Of a stretch of DNA of 64,000 bases, positions 39,340-48,579 are shown one piece after another. The first letter of the stretch is position 1; every line of letters starts with the position of its first letter. The notes under the pieces are model-generated. The model searched no databases. It was not told where the DNA came from and saw nothing but the letters and a program-made list of their open reading frames with translations. The DNA lies in contig NZ_FOPM01000004.1 of assembly GCF_900113485.1 (NCBI RefSeq), positions 1 through 64,000 on the forward strand. Direction: 5' to 3'. This stretch comes from Methylobacterium gossipiicola (GTDB taxonomy: Bacteria; Pseudomonadota; Alphaproteobacteria; Rhizobiales; Beijerinckiaceae). Position numbers and translations under genes: made by a program.

Positions 39340-40734
39340 TTAACGAATGATGTTAATCAGGTCGCTCATCATGGTCTGAGCCGTCGACATCACGCGGGTG
39401 TTGGCCGAGTAAGCCTGCTGCGTGACGATCATTTTCGAGAACTCGCCGGCCACGTCGGTGTTCGACTGCTCGAGCTGTCCGCCGGCCACGATGGTGCCGT
39501 TCAGGCCGGTCGTCGGCTCACCGGACGCCAGGGTCGCGGAAAAGTTGCCGGTGGTGTCGGCCTTCAGAGCGTTGGGGTTCTTGAATTGGGCGACGCCGGC
39601 CTGGGCGACGATGGCGGAATTGCCGTTTGAGTAGGTGCCGATGATCTTGCCCTCGGTCGAAACCGAAAGCGAGGTCAAGCTCCCGGAAGCATAACCGTCC
39701 TGAACAGCGGTATCGGTACGGATGGCACCGTCCGTTGCCGAATATTGGGTCAAAGCATTCTTGTAGATGTTGAGCGCAACACTGTCGTTCACCTTGACGC
39801 CGTCAATGGTCAGGTTGTTGATCCGGGGATCGAGCGGCGGCGCCAGGATGCCGTCCGTGAATTTGAAATCGATGCCGACATTGGTCCAAGCCGTCGCCGC
39901 CGACTCGTCAACACCCGCCGTCGAGGTATCGTCCGTGTCCGGAACCTTGGAATTGCTGAGGTAATACAGGTTCCACGTGTCGGGCGTGGTGCCGTTCTGA
40001 TTCGCGATCTTCGCCCAGCGCAGCTGAACCGTCGTGGGGGCGCCGGTGATGCTGTAGGCCGTTATCTCGCCACCGGAGAGCGTCTTCGTGGCGAACTCTT
40101 TCTGGTCGGCACCCGAGATCTTCGAGTAGTCGGTGATGGCGGCGCCGTGGAGCTTGAGCAGGAGGGAACCGTCCGAATCACCCCCAGAGGAATTCTTGGT
40201 CTTCGGCACCTGAGGCAGGTTGGCCGCATAGGTGACGCTCGAGGTGGCCTTGGCCGGGAGGGAAGCGGTGGAGATGTTGATGGGGCCGCTGCCGGTGCTC
40301 TGACCGGTGCGGGGATCGTAGTTCTGGCCCGTGAGGTAACCGCCCGAGCCGTTGACGAGGTAGCCGAGAGAATCGAGCTGGAAATCGCCGCGGCGGGTGT
40401 AGCGCGGCGTGGGCGAGAGGGTGGGCTGGCCAACGGCGTCGCCGGTCTTGGTCTGAACCGTGAAGAAGCCCTGACCGCTCAGCGCCATGTTGGTGGAGAC
40501 GCCGGAGGCCAGCAGGCCGCCCTGGATATTGTTGGTGAGGCGCGAGAAGGCGCCGACCGTGCCGGAAACCTGCTGGTTCACGGGCTGCTCGCCGACCATG
40601 TCGACGAAGTTCGTGTCGACACGCTTGAACCCGGTGGTCTGGGAGTTGGCGATGTTGCCCGAGATGTTGTTGAGGGAATAGGACTGGGCCTGGAGGCCCG
40701 AGACGGCGGTCTGCAACGCGTTGAAGATATCCAT
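39340..40734 (-). CDS. flgE: Flagellar hook protein FlgE
   Basis: FlgE (464 residues) polymerises into the flagellar hook. The N-terminus IFNALQTAVSGLQAQSYSL with NNISGNIANSQTTGFKR and VDMVGEQP is the rod-hook signature. LSGQGFFTVQT and YTRRGDFQLDSLGYLVNGSG are the hook-family core. The C-terminus has LEQSNTDVAGEFSKMIVTQQ and AYSANTRVMSTAQTM. The variable middle domain is Thr/Ser/Asp-rich. It is the first gene of the minus-strand flgE-flgK-flgL set and has a long upstream region with a TTAAC half-site near the start. Confidence 0.93.
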   Translation of the reverse strand: MDIFNALQTAVSGLQAQSYSLNNISGNIANSQTTGFKRVDTNFVDMVGEQPVNQQVSGTVGAFSRLTNNIQGGLLASGVSTNMALSGQGFFTVQTKTGDAVGQPTLSPTPRYTRRGDFQLDSLGYLVNGSGGYLTGQNYDPRTGQSTGSGPINISTASLPAKATSSVTYAANLPQVPKTKNSSGGDSDGSLLLKLHGAAITDYSKISGADQKEFATKTLSGGEITAYSITGAPTTVQLRWAKIANQNGTTPDTWNLYYLSNSKVPDTDDTSTAGVDESAATAWTNVGIDFKFTDGILAPPLDPRINNLTIDGVKVNDSVALNIYKNALTQYSATDGAIRTDTAVQDGYASGSLTSLSVSTEGKIIGTYSNGNSAIVAQAGVAQFKNPNALKADTTGNFSATLASGEPTTGLNGTIVAGGQLEQSNTDVAGEFSKMIVTQQAYSANTRVMSTAQTMMSDLINIIR

Positions 40735-41333
40735 GGTCTGCTCTCTGAGCCTCCGGTTAAGGTCGAGCAGAGATCAGCAACCGCCGTGCCGCGCGGGTTA
40801 TCGAGAAATCTCAAGACCTTAGCTTTGAGGGGGCCGGTCCCGATCCGTCGCGACCCGGCAGGTTCTGCCGCCTCCCCGGCGGTTTGTGCCGTCCATGCGG
40901 GGAGTGTAGGTCCGCGGAGGTGCGACGCGCCGTCCCCGGAGCCTTGCGATGGATCGCGCCCGCCCGACCCAGGACTCACCCCGGGGCTCGGCGCCTGACG
41001 ATGGGTCGCGACGCGTTCAAGTCTGTTGATGATGGGTCGGCCGGCGGGCTTCTACGGGGAATCCAGGGGCGCCGCGCGATCAGAGCCTCGACAAGCCGAA
41101 GCCGCCGGGTCCCGGGCCGCCCCCCACGGTACCATCCGACGACCGCTCAGCCCGATCCGATGCAAGCTCGGCCCAGCCGAGTTGAGCGCGCGCCGCGACG
41201 ATGGTCCGACCCCGTTGAAGCAACAGTCGGTGGGTCAGCGCGCAGCACGATAGAAATGAGAGGATTCGAAGGCTCTCGAAGCAGGAGCCTCTACACGCAG
41301 GCCTTGATGCCAATGCAGATTGTGCTGCCGTAA
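40735..41333. other. Intergenic region between flgE and tRNA-Glu
   Basis: This 599-base region should contain the flgE promoter at its left end. The rest is G/C-rich with several short open frames that match nothing recognisable. No repeats or tRNA-end duplications beside the tRNA-Glu 3' end (41334) were seen, so there is no sign of integration there. Confidence 0.4.
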
Positions 41334-41409
41334 TGGCGCGCCCTACGGGAATCGAACCCGTGTTTTCGCCGTGAAAGGGCGACGTCCTGGACCGCTAGAC
41401 GAAGGGCGC
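41334..41409 (-). tRNA. tRNA-Glu (anticodon TTC)
   Basis: Read on the minus strand, the acceptor GCGCCCT pairs with AGGGCGC. The D arm is TCGTCTAGCGGTCCAGGA-like. The anticodon arm is CGCCC-TTTCACG-type with anticodon TTC, and the T arm is ACGGG-TTCGATT-CCCGT. Discriminator G and an encoded CCA end the gene. The 76-base length is normal. It is a single tRNA gene with no neighbour tRNA. Confidence 0.93.
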
Positions 41410-41566
41410 TGGTCGGAGCGAGGTCTCTATAGGCGGGATCGCCGGCGGGGGCAACGGGCTTTTGGGGAGAAGTTTGCGGCTTGACGAAAGGGCCGGTGGC
41501 CGGTTTGTCCCGGAGCACCGGGGCGGGGGTTTCCCGCACCTCCCCAGAGACGGCGGACAGCACCCC

Positions 41567-42364
41567 ATGACCACGCGACGCGACGGCCCGCCGGGCCGGC
41601 AGACGAGACGGCCCGGCCCCCAGGGCGACCGCTTCCGGCCCCGGCCGAACGGCCCCGAGGGCGACCGCGTGGTGCTCTACGGCTGGCATCCCGTCGCCCA
41701 GGCGCTGGCCAACGACGGCCGCCGCCTGCACCGGCTGCTCGCCACGGAGAACGCCATGCTGCGTTTGACGGAGGAAATCGGCCAGTTGCGCATCGATCCA
41801 GAACTCGTGCGGCCGAGCGCCATCAACGCGCTGCTTGGTCCGGACGCCGTGCACCAGGGCCTCTACCTCGAAGCCGATCCGCTGCCCGGCCCGGACTTGG
41901 ATGACCTGCCCGACGACGCGCTTCTCCTCGCCCTCGATCAGATCACCGATCCGCACAATGTCGGCGCCATCGTTCGCACGGCCGCGGCCTTCGGGGTGGC
42001 GGGCATCGTCACCACGGCGCGCCACTCCCCGAGCGCCACGGGCGTGCTCGCGAAATCCGCTTCGGGCGGCCTGGAACACGTCCCCCTCGTCATCGTGCGC
42101 AACCTCTCGGAGGCGCTGATCGACCTCGGCGAACGCGGTTTCACCCGCATCGGCCTCGATTCGGAAGCCGACACCGACCTCGATACCATCGGGCCGAAGC
42201 GCCCGGCCGTGATCGTGCTGGGGGCCGAGGGCAAGGGCCTGCGCCAGCGCACCCGAGAGAATTGCGACGTGCTGGCGCGGATCCCGTTCAGGGGCGAAAT
42301 CCGCAGCATCAACGTGTCGAACGCGGCCGCCATCACCCTCTACGCCCTCAGCGTCGGACGCTGA
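41567..42364 (+). CDS. rlmB: TrmH-family 23S rRNA 2'-O-methyltransferase, RlmB-like
   Basis: The 265-residue SPOUT enzyme should methylate a ribose in rRNA. A basic N-terminal leader (about 1-30) precedes a substrate-binding domain with VVLYGWHPVAQALANDGRRL. The SpoU domain has LLALDQITDPHNVGAIVRTA (motif 1), VIVLGAEGKGLRQRTRENCD (motif 2) and IPFRGEIRSINVSNAAAITL (motif 3) that forms the knot and SAM site. The layout matches RlmB, which modifies G2251 of 23S rRNA in Escherichia coli, but other TrmH substrates are possible. It is convergent with the CYTH-CHAD gene. Confidence 0.85.
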   Translation: MTTRRDGPPGRQTRRPGPQGDRFRPRPNGPEGDRVVLYGWHPVAQALANDGRRLHRLLATENAMLRLTEEIGQLRIDPELVRPSAINALLGPDAVHQGLYLEADPLPGPDLDDLPDDALLLALDQITDPHNVGAIVRTAAAFGVAGIVTTARHSPSATGVLAKSASGGLEHVPLVIVRNLSEALIDLGERGFTRIGLDSEADTDLDTIGPKRPAVIVLGAEGKGLRQRTRENCDVLARIPFRGEIRSINVSNAAAITLYALSVGR

Positions 42365-42373
42365 GGGCCGGCC

Positions 42374-43915
42374 TCACCGCCAGAACGGCTTGAGGTCGAC
42401 GAGGTCGCCATGGGCTTCCGCCGCCTTGGCCAGCAGGGCCTTGGTCGCGGCCTCGGTGTCGGCGGCCGTGAGGCCGGCGGCGAACAGGGCTTGGGCCGGC
42501 ACGGCGGACGCATCGTGGGCGAGCCCGGACAGCACCTCGTGCGCCGTCGCCATGTCGTTGAGGGCGCCGAGGTGATCCTGCAGGTCCGACAGGGCCGCGA
42601 CGAACGCCTTGTGGCGCTTGTGCGGCTTGCCCTCGGCATAGAGGCTGGCGAAGAACTCGGCGCCGTAACGCAGCTTCTTGCCCTCGATGCGCACGCGGTG
42701 CCGGGCCTCCGCGTCGATCCGGTCGAGGTGGCGGCCGCGCTTGCGGATGCGGCGGCGGGCCTTGTCGAGGATGTCGGCGGCGAACTCCTCGGCCGGGGCG
42801 TCGCGGACCGGGACGTTCCCTTCGCTCCGCCACGCGCCCGTCTCGATCCAGGCGGCGATGTCGAGGACGAGGCTGCGCCAAGCCGGCGATTCCAGGGTGG
42901 CGATGACGGCATCGTGGGCCCGGTCGCGCTCGGCCTCGAGCCGGGTTCGCAGATCGCGCAGGCCCGCTTCGTCGGGTCGCTTCTCCATCTCGGCCGGCAG
43001 GGTGGTTTCCAGGAAGACGTCGAGGTTGCGCGCCCGCCCGAACGGTTCGGTGACGCGTTTGATCTCATCACGCAGGTTCGCCGTCGCCGGGTCGCCCGCC
43101 AGGATCGGCTTGAACAACGTGATGGCCGAGCGCAGGCGCCGCAGGGCGACGCGGATCTGGTGCAGGCCCTCCGGATGGCGGCGATGCAGGAACACGTCCT
43201 CGTTCAGGCGCAGGTGATGCAGGCAGGCGCCGGCGATGGCCCGGAACGCCTCGCCCGCCGTCGCCTCGGGCGCGAGGCGGACGGCGCCGGACTTGCTCGC
43301 CTTGCGCAGGGTCCCGTCGAGGAGGCTCCAGCCGCGCGCGCTCTTGCTCAGGGCGCCGAGGCGCAAGGGCACGGTCTCGGAGAGTGCTTGAGCGAGGCCG
43401 AACAGGTCGCCGGGCTTGCCCTCTCCGAGTTCGAGTTCGAGCTCGCACAGGGGCACGTCGCCCTGCTTCGTCTCGATCCGCCCCTGGTCGAGGGTCGCCG
43501 AGATGAGGGACTCGCCGTGGAGCACGAGGCGGGTGGTGCGCTCCACCACGGTGGTGATGACGGGCCGGAGATCGGAATCGGGCAGGTCTGCCAGGAGGGC
43601 GGCCACGGGCGCATCGCCGAGGCGCTCAAGGTCCGGCCGGTCCCCGGCGATGTCGGTTTCCCATTCCGCCCGGTCGAACAGGCCGGCGCCGCCGCCGGCG
43701 GCCTTCACGGTCTGGATGCGACGGTCGCCCTCGCGGCGCACCCGAAGGGTCAGACCGGCCTTGCGCAGATCGCCCTTGACCGTATCGAAATAGGTCGAGG
43801 TCAGAACCGCCGTGTCGGGTGTCCCGTCCGCCCGGAGCAAGGGATGATTCGCGAGGGTGGGGAGGTCGGCGACCTCGCAATCCAGCTTCAACTCGATCTC
43901 GCGCGGCGTGGTCAT
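42374..43915 (-). CDS. CYTH and CHAD domain-containing protein
   Basis: The 513-residue protein joins a CYTH triphosphate-tunnel domain (about 1-200) to a CHAD helical domain (about 215-500). The CYTH signature ExExK is present as EIELK at residues 6-10, with TSTYFDT and further basic and acidic tunnel residues. The CHAD part is rich in conserved His and Arg, such as LHQIRVALRRLRSA and RHRVRIEGKKLRYGAEFFAS. CYTH enzymes hydrolyse inorganic tri- or polyphosphates, and CHAD binds polyphosphate. The fusion suggests polyphosphate handling. ATG 43915 with AGGA seven bases upstream is preferred over 43972. Confidence 0.88.
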   Translation of the reverse strand: MTTPREIELKLDCEVADLPTLANHPLLRADGTPDTAVLTSTYFDTVKGDLRKAGLTLRVRREGDRRIQTVKAAGGGAGLFDRAEWETDIAGDRPDLERLGDAPVAALLADLPDSDLRPVITTVVERTTRLVLHGESLISATLDQGRIETKQGDVPLCELELELGEGKPGDLFGLAQALSETVPLRLGALSKSARGWSLLDGTLRKASKSGAVRLAPEATAGEAFRAIAGACLHHLRLNEDVFLHRRHPEGLHQIRVALRRLRSAITLFKPILAGDPATANLRDEIKRVTEPFGRARNLDVFLETTLPAEMEKRPDEAGLRDLRTRLEAERDRAHDAVIATLESPAWRSLVLDIAAWIETGAWRSEGNVPVRDAPAEEFAADILDKARRRIRKRGRHLDRIDAEARHRVRIEGKKLRYGAEFFASLYAEGKPHKRHKAFVAALSDLQDHLGALNDMATAHEVLSGLAHDASAVPAQALFAAGLTAADTEAATKALLAKAAEAHGDLVDLKPFWR

Positions 43916-44159
43916 GCTCTGTCCTGTTGTCGCGGCCGGCTTCGGGAGAACGGCCGCTGGGTGCGACCTCAAAGCCGTCCTCCGGCGTCCGTTCCCGAGT
44001 GGGGCGATCCCAGCCTCCGAGTCATGACACGGCCAAGCCTATCGACGCGACTCGAAACTGCCGTGTTTTTCGTTCGCGGACGCCGCGTTGTGGTGTAGCG
44101 AGGGCGGGCCGTGCCGGCGAGGCGCGTTGCAGGACGGCGAGGAATTTCGAGTTACGGGC

Positions 44160-44906
44160 ATGACGCGGGACCGGATCAGGGCCGATCGCCTTCTGGTCGA
44201 GCGCGGCCATTTCGAGAGCCGGGCGCGGGCGCAGGACGCCATCGCGGCCGGCCTCGTGCGTGCCGACGGCCGCGTGGTGGCCCGCGCCTCCGACCTCCTG
44301 GGGCCAGAAGCGACCATCGAGGCGCAGGCGCCCCATCCCTTCGTGTCGCGCGGCGGGCTCAAGCTCGTCGCCGCCCTCGACGCCTTCGGATTCGATCCGG
44401 CCGGACTCACCTGCCTCGATGTCGGCGCCTCGACGGGCGGCTTCACCGATGCGCTCCTCGGGCGCGGCGCCGCCCGGGTTTATGCCGTCGATGTCGGGCG
44501 CGACCAGTTGCACGCCTCCCTGCGCGGCCATCCGCGCGTGACGAGCCTGGAAGGGCTCGATGCCCGCGACCTCGATGCGGCGACCATTCCGGTGGCGCCG
44601 ATGCTGGTGAGCATCGACGTGAGCTTCATTTCCCTGCGCCTCGTGATCCCGACCGTCGCGGCGCTGATGGGGGAGGGCGCGGCGCTGGCGGCCCTCGTCA
44701 AACCGCAATTCGAAGCCGGGCGCGACCGGATCGGGCGCGGCGGCATCGTGCGCGACGCCGCGGTTCACGAGGCGGTCTGCACCGAGATCCGGGATTTCAT
44801 CGCGCAGGCCGGCTTCAGGATTCTCGACCTCATCCCGTCCCCCGTCACCGGTGGCGACGGCAATCGCGAGTTCCTCCTCGGGGCCCGCCGGAAAGCAGTT
44901 CCATGA
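44160..44906 (+). CDS. tlyA: TlyA family rRNA methyltransferase (hemolysin A-like)
   Basis: The 248-residue protein has an S4 RNA-binding domain (about 1-60, RADRLLVERGHFESRARAQD) and an FtsJ-like methyltransferase domain. PFVSRGGLKLVAALDAFGF leads into the SAM motif LDVGASTGGFTDALLGRGAA. IDVSFISLRLVIP, LVKPQFEAGRDRIGRGGIV and the closing SPVTGGDGNREFLL are family hallmarks. TlyA 2'-O-methylates cytidines of 16S and/or 23S rRNA. The old haemolysin label is not supported by its sequence. The stop overlaps the next methyltransferase gene by four bases. Confidence 0.9.
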   Translation: MTRDRIRADRLLVERGHFESRARAQDAIAAGLVRADGRVVARASDLLGPEATIEAQAPHPFVSRGGLKLVAALDAFGFDPAGLTCLDVGASTGGFTDALLGRGAARVYAVDVGRDQLHASLRGHPRVTSLEGLDARDLDAATIPVAPMLVSIDVSFISLRLVIPTVAALMGEGAALAALVKPQFEAGRDRIGRGGIVRDAAVHEAVCTEIRDFIAQAGFRILDLIPSPVTGGDGNREFLLGARRKAVP

Positions 44907-46168
44907 CCGATTCTCCCGCCGACACCGTCACCATCGCCAAGGTCGGCGCCCGTGGCGACGGCATGGCCACGGACGGCACAGCGGTCGCCCTCACCCTGCC
45001 GGGCGAGCGCGTCGCCATCCGCCGGGAGGGCGGACGCGGACAGTTGCTCGCCATCGAAGCCGCCTCGCCGGAGCGGATCGACCCGTTCTGCCGGTATTTC
45101 GGAACCTGCGGCGGCTGCGCCGTCCAGCACTGGGCGCCCGAGCCCTACGCCGCCTGGAAGCGGGGCCTTGTCGGCCAAGCCCTATCGCAGGCCGGTCTCG
45201 ACGCCGAGCCCGAGCCGCTCCAGGACGCCCACGGCGCCGGACGGCGCCGCCTGACCCTGCATGTCCGGGCCGGGGAGGAGGGGGCCCGCGCCGGGCTCAT
45301 GGCAGCGCGCAGCCACGACCTCGTCGCCATTGATCATTGCCCGATCACGGTGCCGATGCTGCATCGGGCGCCGAACGTGGCGACGGCGCTCAGCGCGCCC
45401 CTCGGCCACGGCCGCAAGCCCCTCGACGTTGCCTTCACCGCCACGGATGCCGGGCTCGACGTCGATATCAGGGGGCACGGCCCCATCGCGGATGGCGTGC
45501 GCGCCGTCCTCGTGCGCCTCGCCGGCGACCTCGACCTCGCGCGCCTGTCGCTCCACGGCGAGACCCTGGTGGAGCGCCGGCAGCCCGTGATCGAGAGCGA
45601 CGGCATCCGCCTGGCGCCCCCACCGGGCGGCTTCCTGCAGGCGACGCAGGCCGGGGAGGCGGCCCTGACGGCGGCGGTGCTGGCCGCCCTCGACAAGAAG
45701 ACGAAGCGGGTGGTCGATCTGTTCGCCGGCAGCGGCCCGTTCAGCTTGGCGCTCGCCAAACGTTGCGACGTCCACGCCGTGGAGGGTGAGGCGGCGGCGC
45801 TGGCGAGCCTCGACCGGGCCGTGCGGGCCACGCCGTCCCTGCGCCGCGTCACCACGGAGCGGCGCGATCTGTTCCGGCGCCCGCTGCTCGCCCTCGAACT
45901 GGACGCCTACGACGCGGCGGTGTTCGATCCGCCCCGGGCCGGAGCGCAGGCGCAGGCGGCCCGCCTCGCCGAGAGCAAGGTGCCCCTGGTGATCGGCGTC
46001 GCCTGCGATTCCGGCACCTTCGCGCGCGATGCCGCGACCCTGGTGGCGGGCGGTTACCGGCTGGAGAGCGTCACCCCCGTGGACCAGTTCAAGTATTCGG
46101 GCCATGTCGAGGTTGTGGGGGTGTTTCGCCGGACGATCCTGCGCCGACGCCGGGCCTCCCTGGCGTGA
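44903..46168 (+). CDS. RumA/TrmA-like RNA 5-methyluridine methyltransferase
   Basis: The 421-residue enzyme should methylate C5 of a uridine in rRNA or tRNA. Three Cys at 63, 69 and 72 (CRYFGTCGGC) plus Cys146 in DHCPI fit the 4Fe-4S site of RumA/RlmD-like enzymes. The methyltransferase part has GGFLQATQAGEAALTAAVL, VDLFAGSGPFSLALAKR (SAM motif), DAAVFDPPRAGAQAQ and the catalytic-Cys region GVACDSGTFARDAATL. The N-terminal TRAM-like part is short. The exact uridine target is not known. It is coupled to tlyA by an ATGA overlap, making a two-gene RNA-modification unit. Confidence 0.87.
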   Translation: MTDSPADTVTIAKVGARGDGMATDGTAVALTLPGERVAIRREGGRGQLLAIEAASPERIDPFCRYFGTCGGCAVQHWAPEPYAAWKRGLVGQALSQAGLDAEPEPLQDAHGAGRRRLTLHVRAGEEGARAGLMAARSHDLVAIDHCPITVPMLHRAPNVATALSAPLGHGRKPLDVAFTATDAGLDVDIRGHGPIADGVRAVLVRLAGDLDLARLSLHGETLVERRQPVIESDGIRLAPPPGGFLQATQAGEAALTAAVLAALDKKTKRVVDLFAGSGPFSLALAKRCDVHAVEGEAAALASLDRAVRATPSLRRVTTERRDLFRRPLLALELDAYDAAVFDPPRAGAQAQAARLAESKVPLVIGVACDSGTFARDAATLVAGGYRLESVTPVDQFKYSGHVEVVGVFRRTILRRRRASLA

Positions 46169-46209
46169 GTCCCCTCGACAACCACCGGCCGCCCGCTAAC
46201 TGAATTCGC

Positions 46210-46656
46210 ATGCGCATTCCGTTGACGATCCTCGGCCTGTCCCTCGCCCTCGCGACGCCCGTGCGGGCGGATCCGTGCGGTGATCTCATCGCGCGAGTGA
46301 CGGCGGCGACGGGCGCGACCCTTGTCCGCCGCACCGCCGACTTCGCGGAGTTCTCGGCCCAGGACGGTATCGGCCTGACCCTGGCCTGCGGCGATCTTTC
46401 GGCCACGGGCGCCCAGTTCAAGGGATCGACCCTGCCGGAGGGCTATTTCGCGCTGTTCGGCAAGGCCGGGCAGGCCGTCAACGGCCTACCCGCCGAGACC
46501 ATCGCGGAGGCCGGTCGCACGGCGCGGAGGAACGCCGAAACCAAGCGCCACAGCCAGATCGACCTCGGCAAGGCCCTCGTCACCTGCTCGTTGTCGAGCA
46601 TGAATGGTGCCCCCGTCACCATCTGCGCCGCCATCGACAAGGGCGACCGCACCTGA
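46210..46656 (+). CDS. Secreted protein of unknown function
   Basis: The 148-residue protein has a signal peptide (PLTILGLSLALATPVRA, cleavage before DPCGDL). The mature domain holds four Cys (in PCGD, LACGD, VTCSL and TICAA), which may form two disulfides in the periplasm. No family was recognised. It lies 41 bases after the RNA methyltransferase gene in the same direction and could share its transcript. Confidence 0.6.
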   Translation: MRIPLTILGLSLALATPVRADPCGDLIARVTAATGATLVRRTADFAEFSAQDGIGLTLACGDLSATGAQFKGSTLPEGYFALFGKAGQAVNGLPAETIAEAGRTARRNAETKRHSQIDLGKALVTCSLSSMNGAPVTICAAIDKGDRT

Positions 46657-46788
46657 CAATCGCCCGATGCCGCACCGCTTCGCCCGGAGCCCAACAGGCG
46701 CACGGGCGTTGTAAGCGGCCCCGCGAGCGGCTCCGGCGCCGCCTCGACCGATCAGGCTCGAAAGCCAGCCCCCATTCCGGACCCAGCG

Positions 46789-47487
46789 ATGACGGCCAAG
46801 CCCCGCCTCTTCACCTCGCCCTCCGCCTTCCCGAACCCCCAGCGGGTGCGGCTGTTCCTGCACGAGAAGGGCATCGCCGACGGGTTCGAGGAACACATCT
46901 ACGACATGGCTCCCGGCGGCGAGCAGCGGCAATGGCGCCACCTCAAGATGAATCCGTGGGGTGAGACCCCGACCCTGCGCCTCACCGACGGCACGATCCT
47001 GTCGGAGACCTCCGCCATCGTACGGTATCTCGATCAGGCGCTGCCCGGCCGGCGCATCATGGGCGAAACGCCCATGGAGCAGGGCCTCGACGCCATGTGG
47101 GACAACCGTATCTGGGTCCACATCCTCTACCGCATCACCACCATGTTCCACGTCCTGCACCAAGGGCTCGGGCCGAAGCTCGAACTGACGCACAACCCGG
47201 CCTGGGGCGAACATTGCCGGAAGGAGGCGCTGTCCCATGCCGGGCTCGTGAACCGGCATCTCGCGGATGGCCGCGACTGGATGCTTGGCGGCGCGGCGCC
47301 GACCTTCTCGGACATCACCCTGGCGACGGCGATCGCCTTCTCGAAGTTCCCCGTGAACGCGACCCCCCTGGACGAGCGGTTCGAACACCTCGACGCGTTC
47401 TGGCGGCGCTGGCAGCAGCGGCCGGCCTTCCAGGCGGCCTATGCCGATCGCAACAGTGGCGTCGCGGAACTCGACGCGCCACAGTGA
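46789..47487 (+). CDS. Glutathione S-transferase family protein
   Basis: The 232-residue protein has the two-domain GST layout. The thioredoxin-like N-terminal half includes SPSAFPNPQRVRLFLHEKGI, MNPWGETPTLRLTDGT and the glutathione-contacting LSETSAIVRYLDQALPG. The helical C-terminal half contains NRHLADGRDWMLGGAAPTFS with DITLATAIAFSKF. The expected catalytic Ser or Cys position lies in SPSAFPNPQRV. Substrate is unknown; most such enzymes detoxify electrophiles or serve redox roles. Confidence 0.85.
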   Translation: MTAKPRLFTSPSAFPNPQRVRLFLHEKGIADGFEEHIYDMAPGGEQRQWRHLKMNPWGETPTLRLTDGTILSETSAIVRYLDQALPGRRIMGETPMEQGLDAMWDNRIWVHILYRITTMFHVLHQGLGPKLELTHNPAWGEHCRKEALSHAGLVNRHLADGRDWMLGGAAPTFSDITLATAIAFSKFPVNATPLDERFEHLDAFWRRWQQRPAFQAAYADRNSGVAELDAPQ

Positions 47488-47524
47488 ACCGGGGCGGCTC
47501 CGCCGAACCTGCGGGGTCCCATCC

Positions 47525-47602
47525 TCACGAGCGCATCGTGAAGACCATGTAGCCGGAATAGGTGACGGCCGCGGCCATCCAGAGCCAGATTGTGGTGTCC
47601 AT
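47525..47602 (-). CDS. Candidate 25-residue membrane microprotein
   Basis: The frame encodes MDTTIWLWMAAAVTYSGYMV followed by FTMRS and TGA. It has an almost uninterrupted hydrophobic helix and a basic end, the shape of small bacterial single-pass membrane proteins. No strong ribosome binding site is seen before the ATG. It lies 38 bases past the convergent GST stop, in DNA otherwise without genes. The call rests on composition and context only. Confidence 0.35.
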   Translation of the reverse strand: MDTTIWLWMAAAVTYSGYMVFTMRS

Positions 47603-47773
47603 GATCCGGGGTTAGGTACATGCTGCAGCGCGGTCGATTGGGCGGAAAGCCGCTGCGGCGTGGCGCTCTCCGCTCGACCCCGTTCGAAATCGGACGTTTC
47701 GCTCGCGTCCTCAAGGTGTTGTTAACCCTGTGGCGGCGATCGTCGCGCCGCAACGCAGCCGACCGGGGAGCCG

Positions 47774-48157
47774 ATGCGCCGTTCGATCCTCGCCTGCCTC
47801 GTGGCGTTCGCCTGCGGCCCGACGGTCGCGGTTCCGCCCTCCGAAGCGCAAGAATCGTTGGCGCAGTCGCCGCTGCTGCTGCGAATCCGGCCGTTCGGCG
47901 AAACGCCGACCGACCTCGGCGCCGGATCGGGACCGAGGTCGGACGACGAGGCCCGTGAGGCCAGGGCGCGCAGCGAAGCGGTCTGGGCGCGGGCCGAGCG
48001 CCGCTCCCGCATCGCCATCGCGTCGGTCTGCACCGGCTGCCTTTCCCCGGTCCGCCCCGTCGCGGACCGACAGGCCGACAGTCCCGGTGGGGCGGCCCCG
48101 CCCGCCCCACCGTCGCCCATCCCACCCTCGCCCATCGCACAGACAGGTACTCCATGA
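47774..48157 (+). CDS. Secreted Pro/Ala-rich protein of unknown function
   Basis: The 127-residue protein begins with a signal peptide (RRSILACLVAFACGPTVAV) and continues into a polar region with an Arg/Glu/Ala-rich helix (RARSEAVWARAERRSRIA). It ends in a Pro-rich tail with PAPPSPIPPSPIAQ. No family was recognised. The stop overlaps the next start by four bases (ATGA), so it heads a short run of unknown genes. A GTTAAC sequence lies about 50 bases upstream. Confidence 0.5.
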   Translation: MRRSILACLVAFACGPTVAVPPSEAQESLAQSPLLLRIRPFGETPTDLGAGSGPRSDDEAREARARSEAVWARAERRSRIAIASVCTGCLSPVRPVADRQADSPGGAAPPAPPSPIPPSPIAQTGTP

Positions 48158-48555
48158 CGCAGTCCCACCCGACCAGCGGTCCCGTCGCCGATCCGGCCTG
48201 CCCGGTCTCCCTCGATCTCCTCGGCGAGGTCTACCGTGCGGAGGCGGAAGACCTGCCGGAGCTTCTGGCGACCATCGCCGAGCCGACCCGCTCGAAGCTC
48301 GCGGTCTATCTCTACGGCAAGAGCCACATGCACCAGCTCGGCCTCACGGTGGCCCGGGCCTGCGAGCGCGAGGACCTCGTGCGCGTGGCGGGCGAGATCG
48401 GGTCGGTGGTCTACGGTCAGTCGCGGATGAAGCCCGCCCGCGCCCCCGTGCAGACGGAAGCGGCGGCGCCCGCCCGCAAGATCAGCCTCGCGGGCGGACC
48501 GCCCAAGAAGATCAGCCTCGGCGGCTCCGCCGCCAAGGGCCGGTCGTTCGACTGA
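48154..48555 (+). CDS. Conserved hypothetical protein
   Basis: The 133-residue protein has a compact helical N-terminal part containing SLDLLGEVYRAEAEDLPELL, AEPTRSKLAVYLYGKSHMHQ and a central VARACEREDLVRVAGEIGS. A flexible basic tail follows with two related KISL units (KISLAGGPPKKISLGG). No membrane segment or signal is present. The helical part plus basic repeat tail suggests binding to a partner or nucleic acid, but nothing proves it. It overlaps the preceding gene and is followed 24 bases later by another unknown gene. Confidence 0.55.
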   Translation: MTQSHPTSGPVADPACPVSLDLLGEVYRAEAEDLPELLATIAEPTRSKLAVYLYGKSHMHQLGLTVARACEREDLVRVAGEIGSVVYGQSRMKPARAPVQTEAAAPARKISLAGGPPKKISLGGSAAKGRSFD

Positions 48556-48579
48556 TCCGGCGGCACGCGGAGAGACGGC

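Noticed and set aside
41334-41409. Integration at tRNA-Glu
   Set aside because: No duplicate of its 3' end and no integrase were found nearby; the long flgE-side gap holds nothing element-like.
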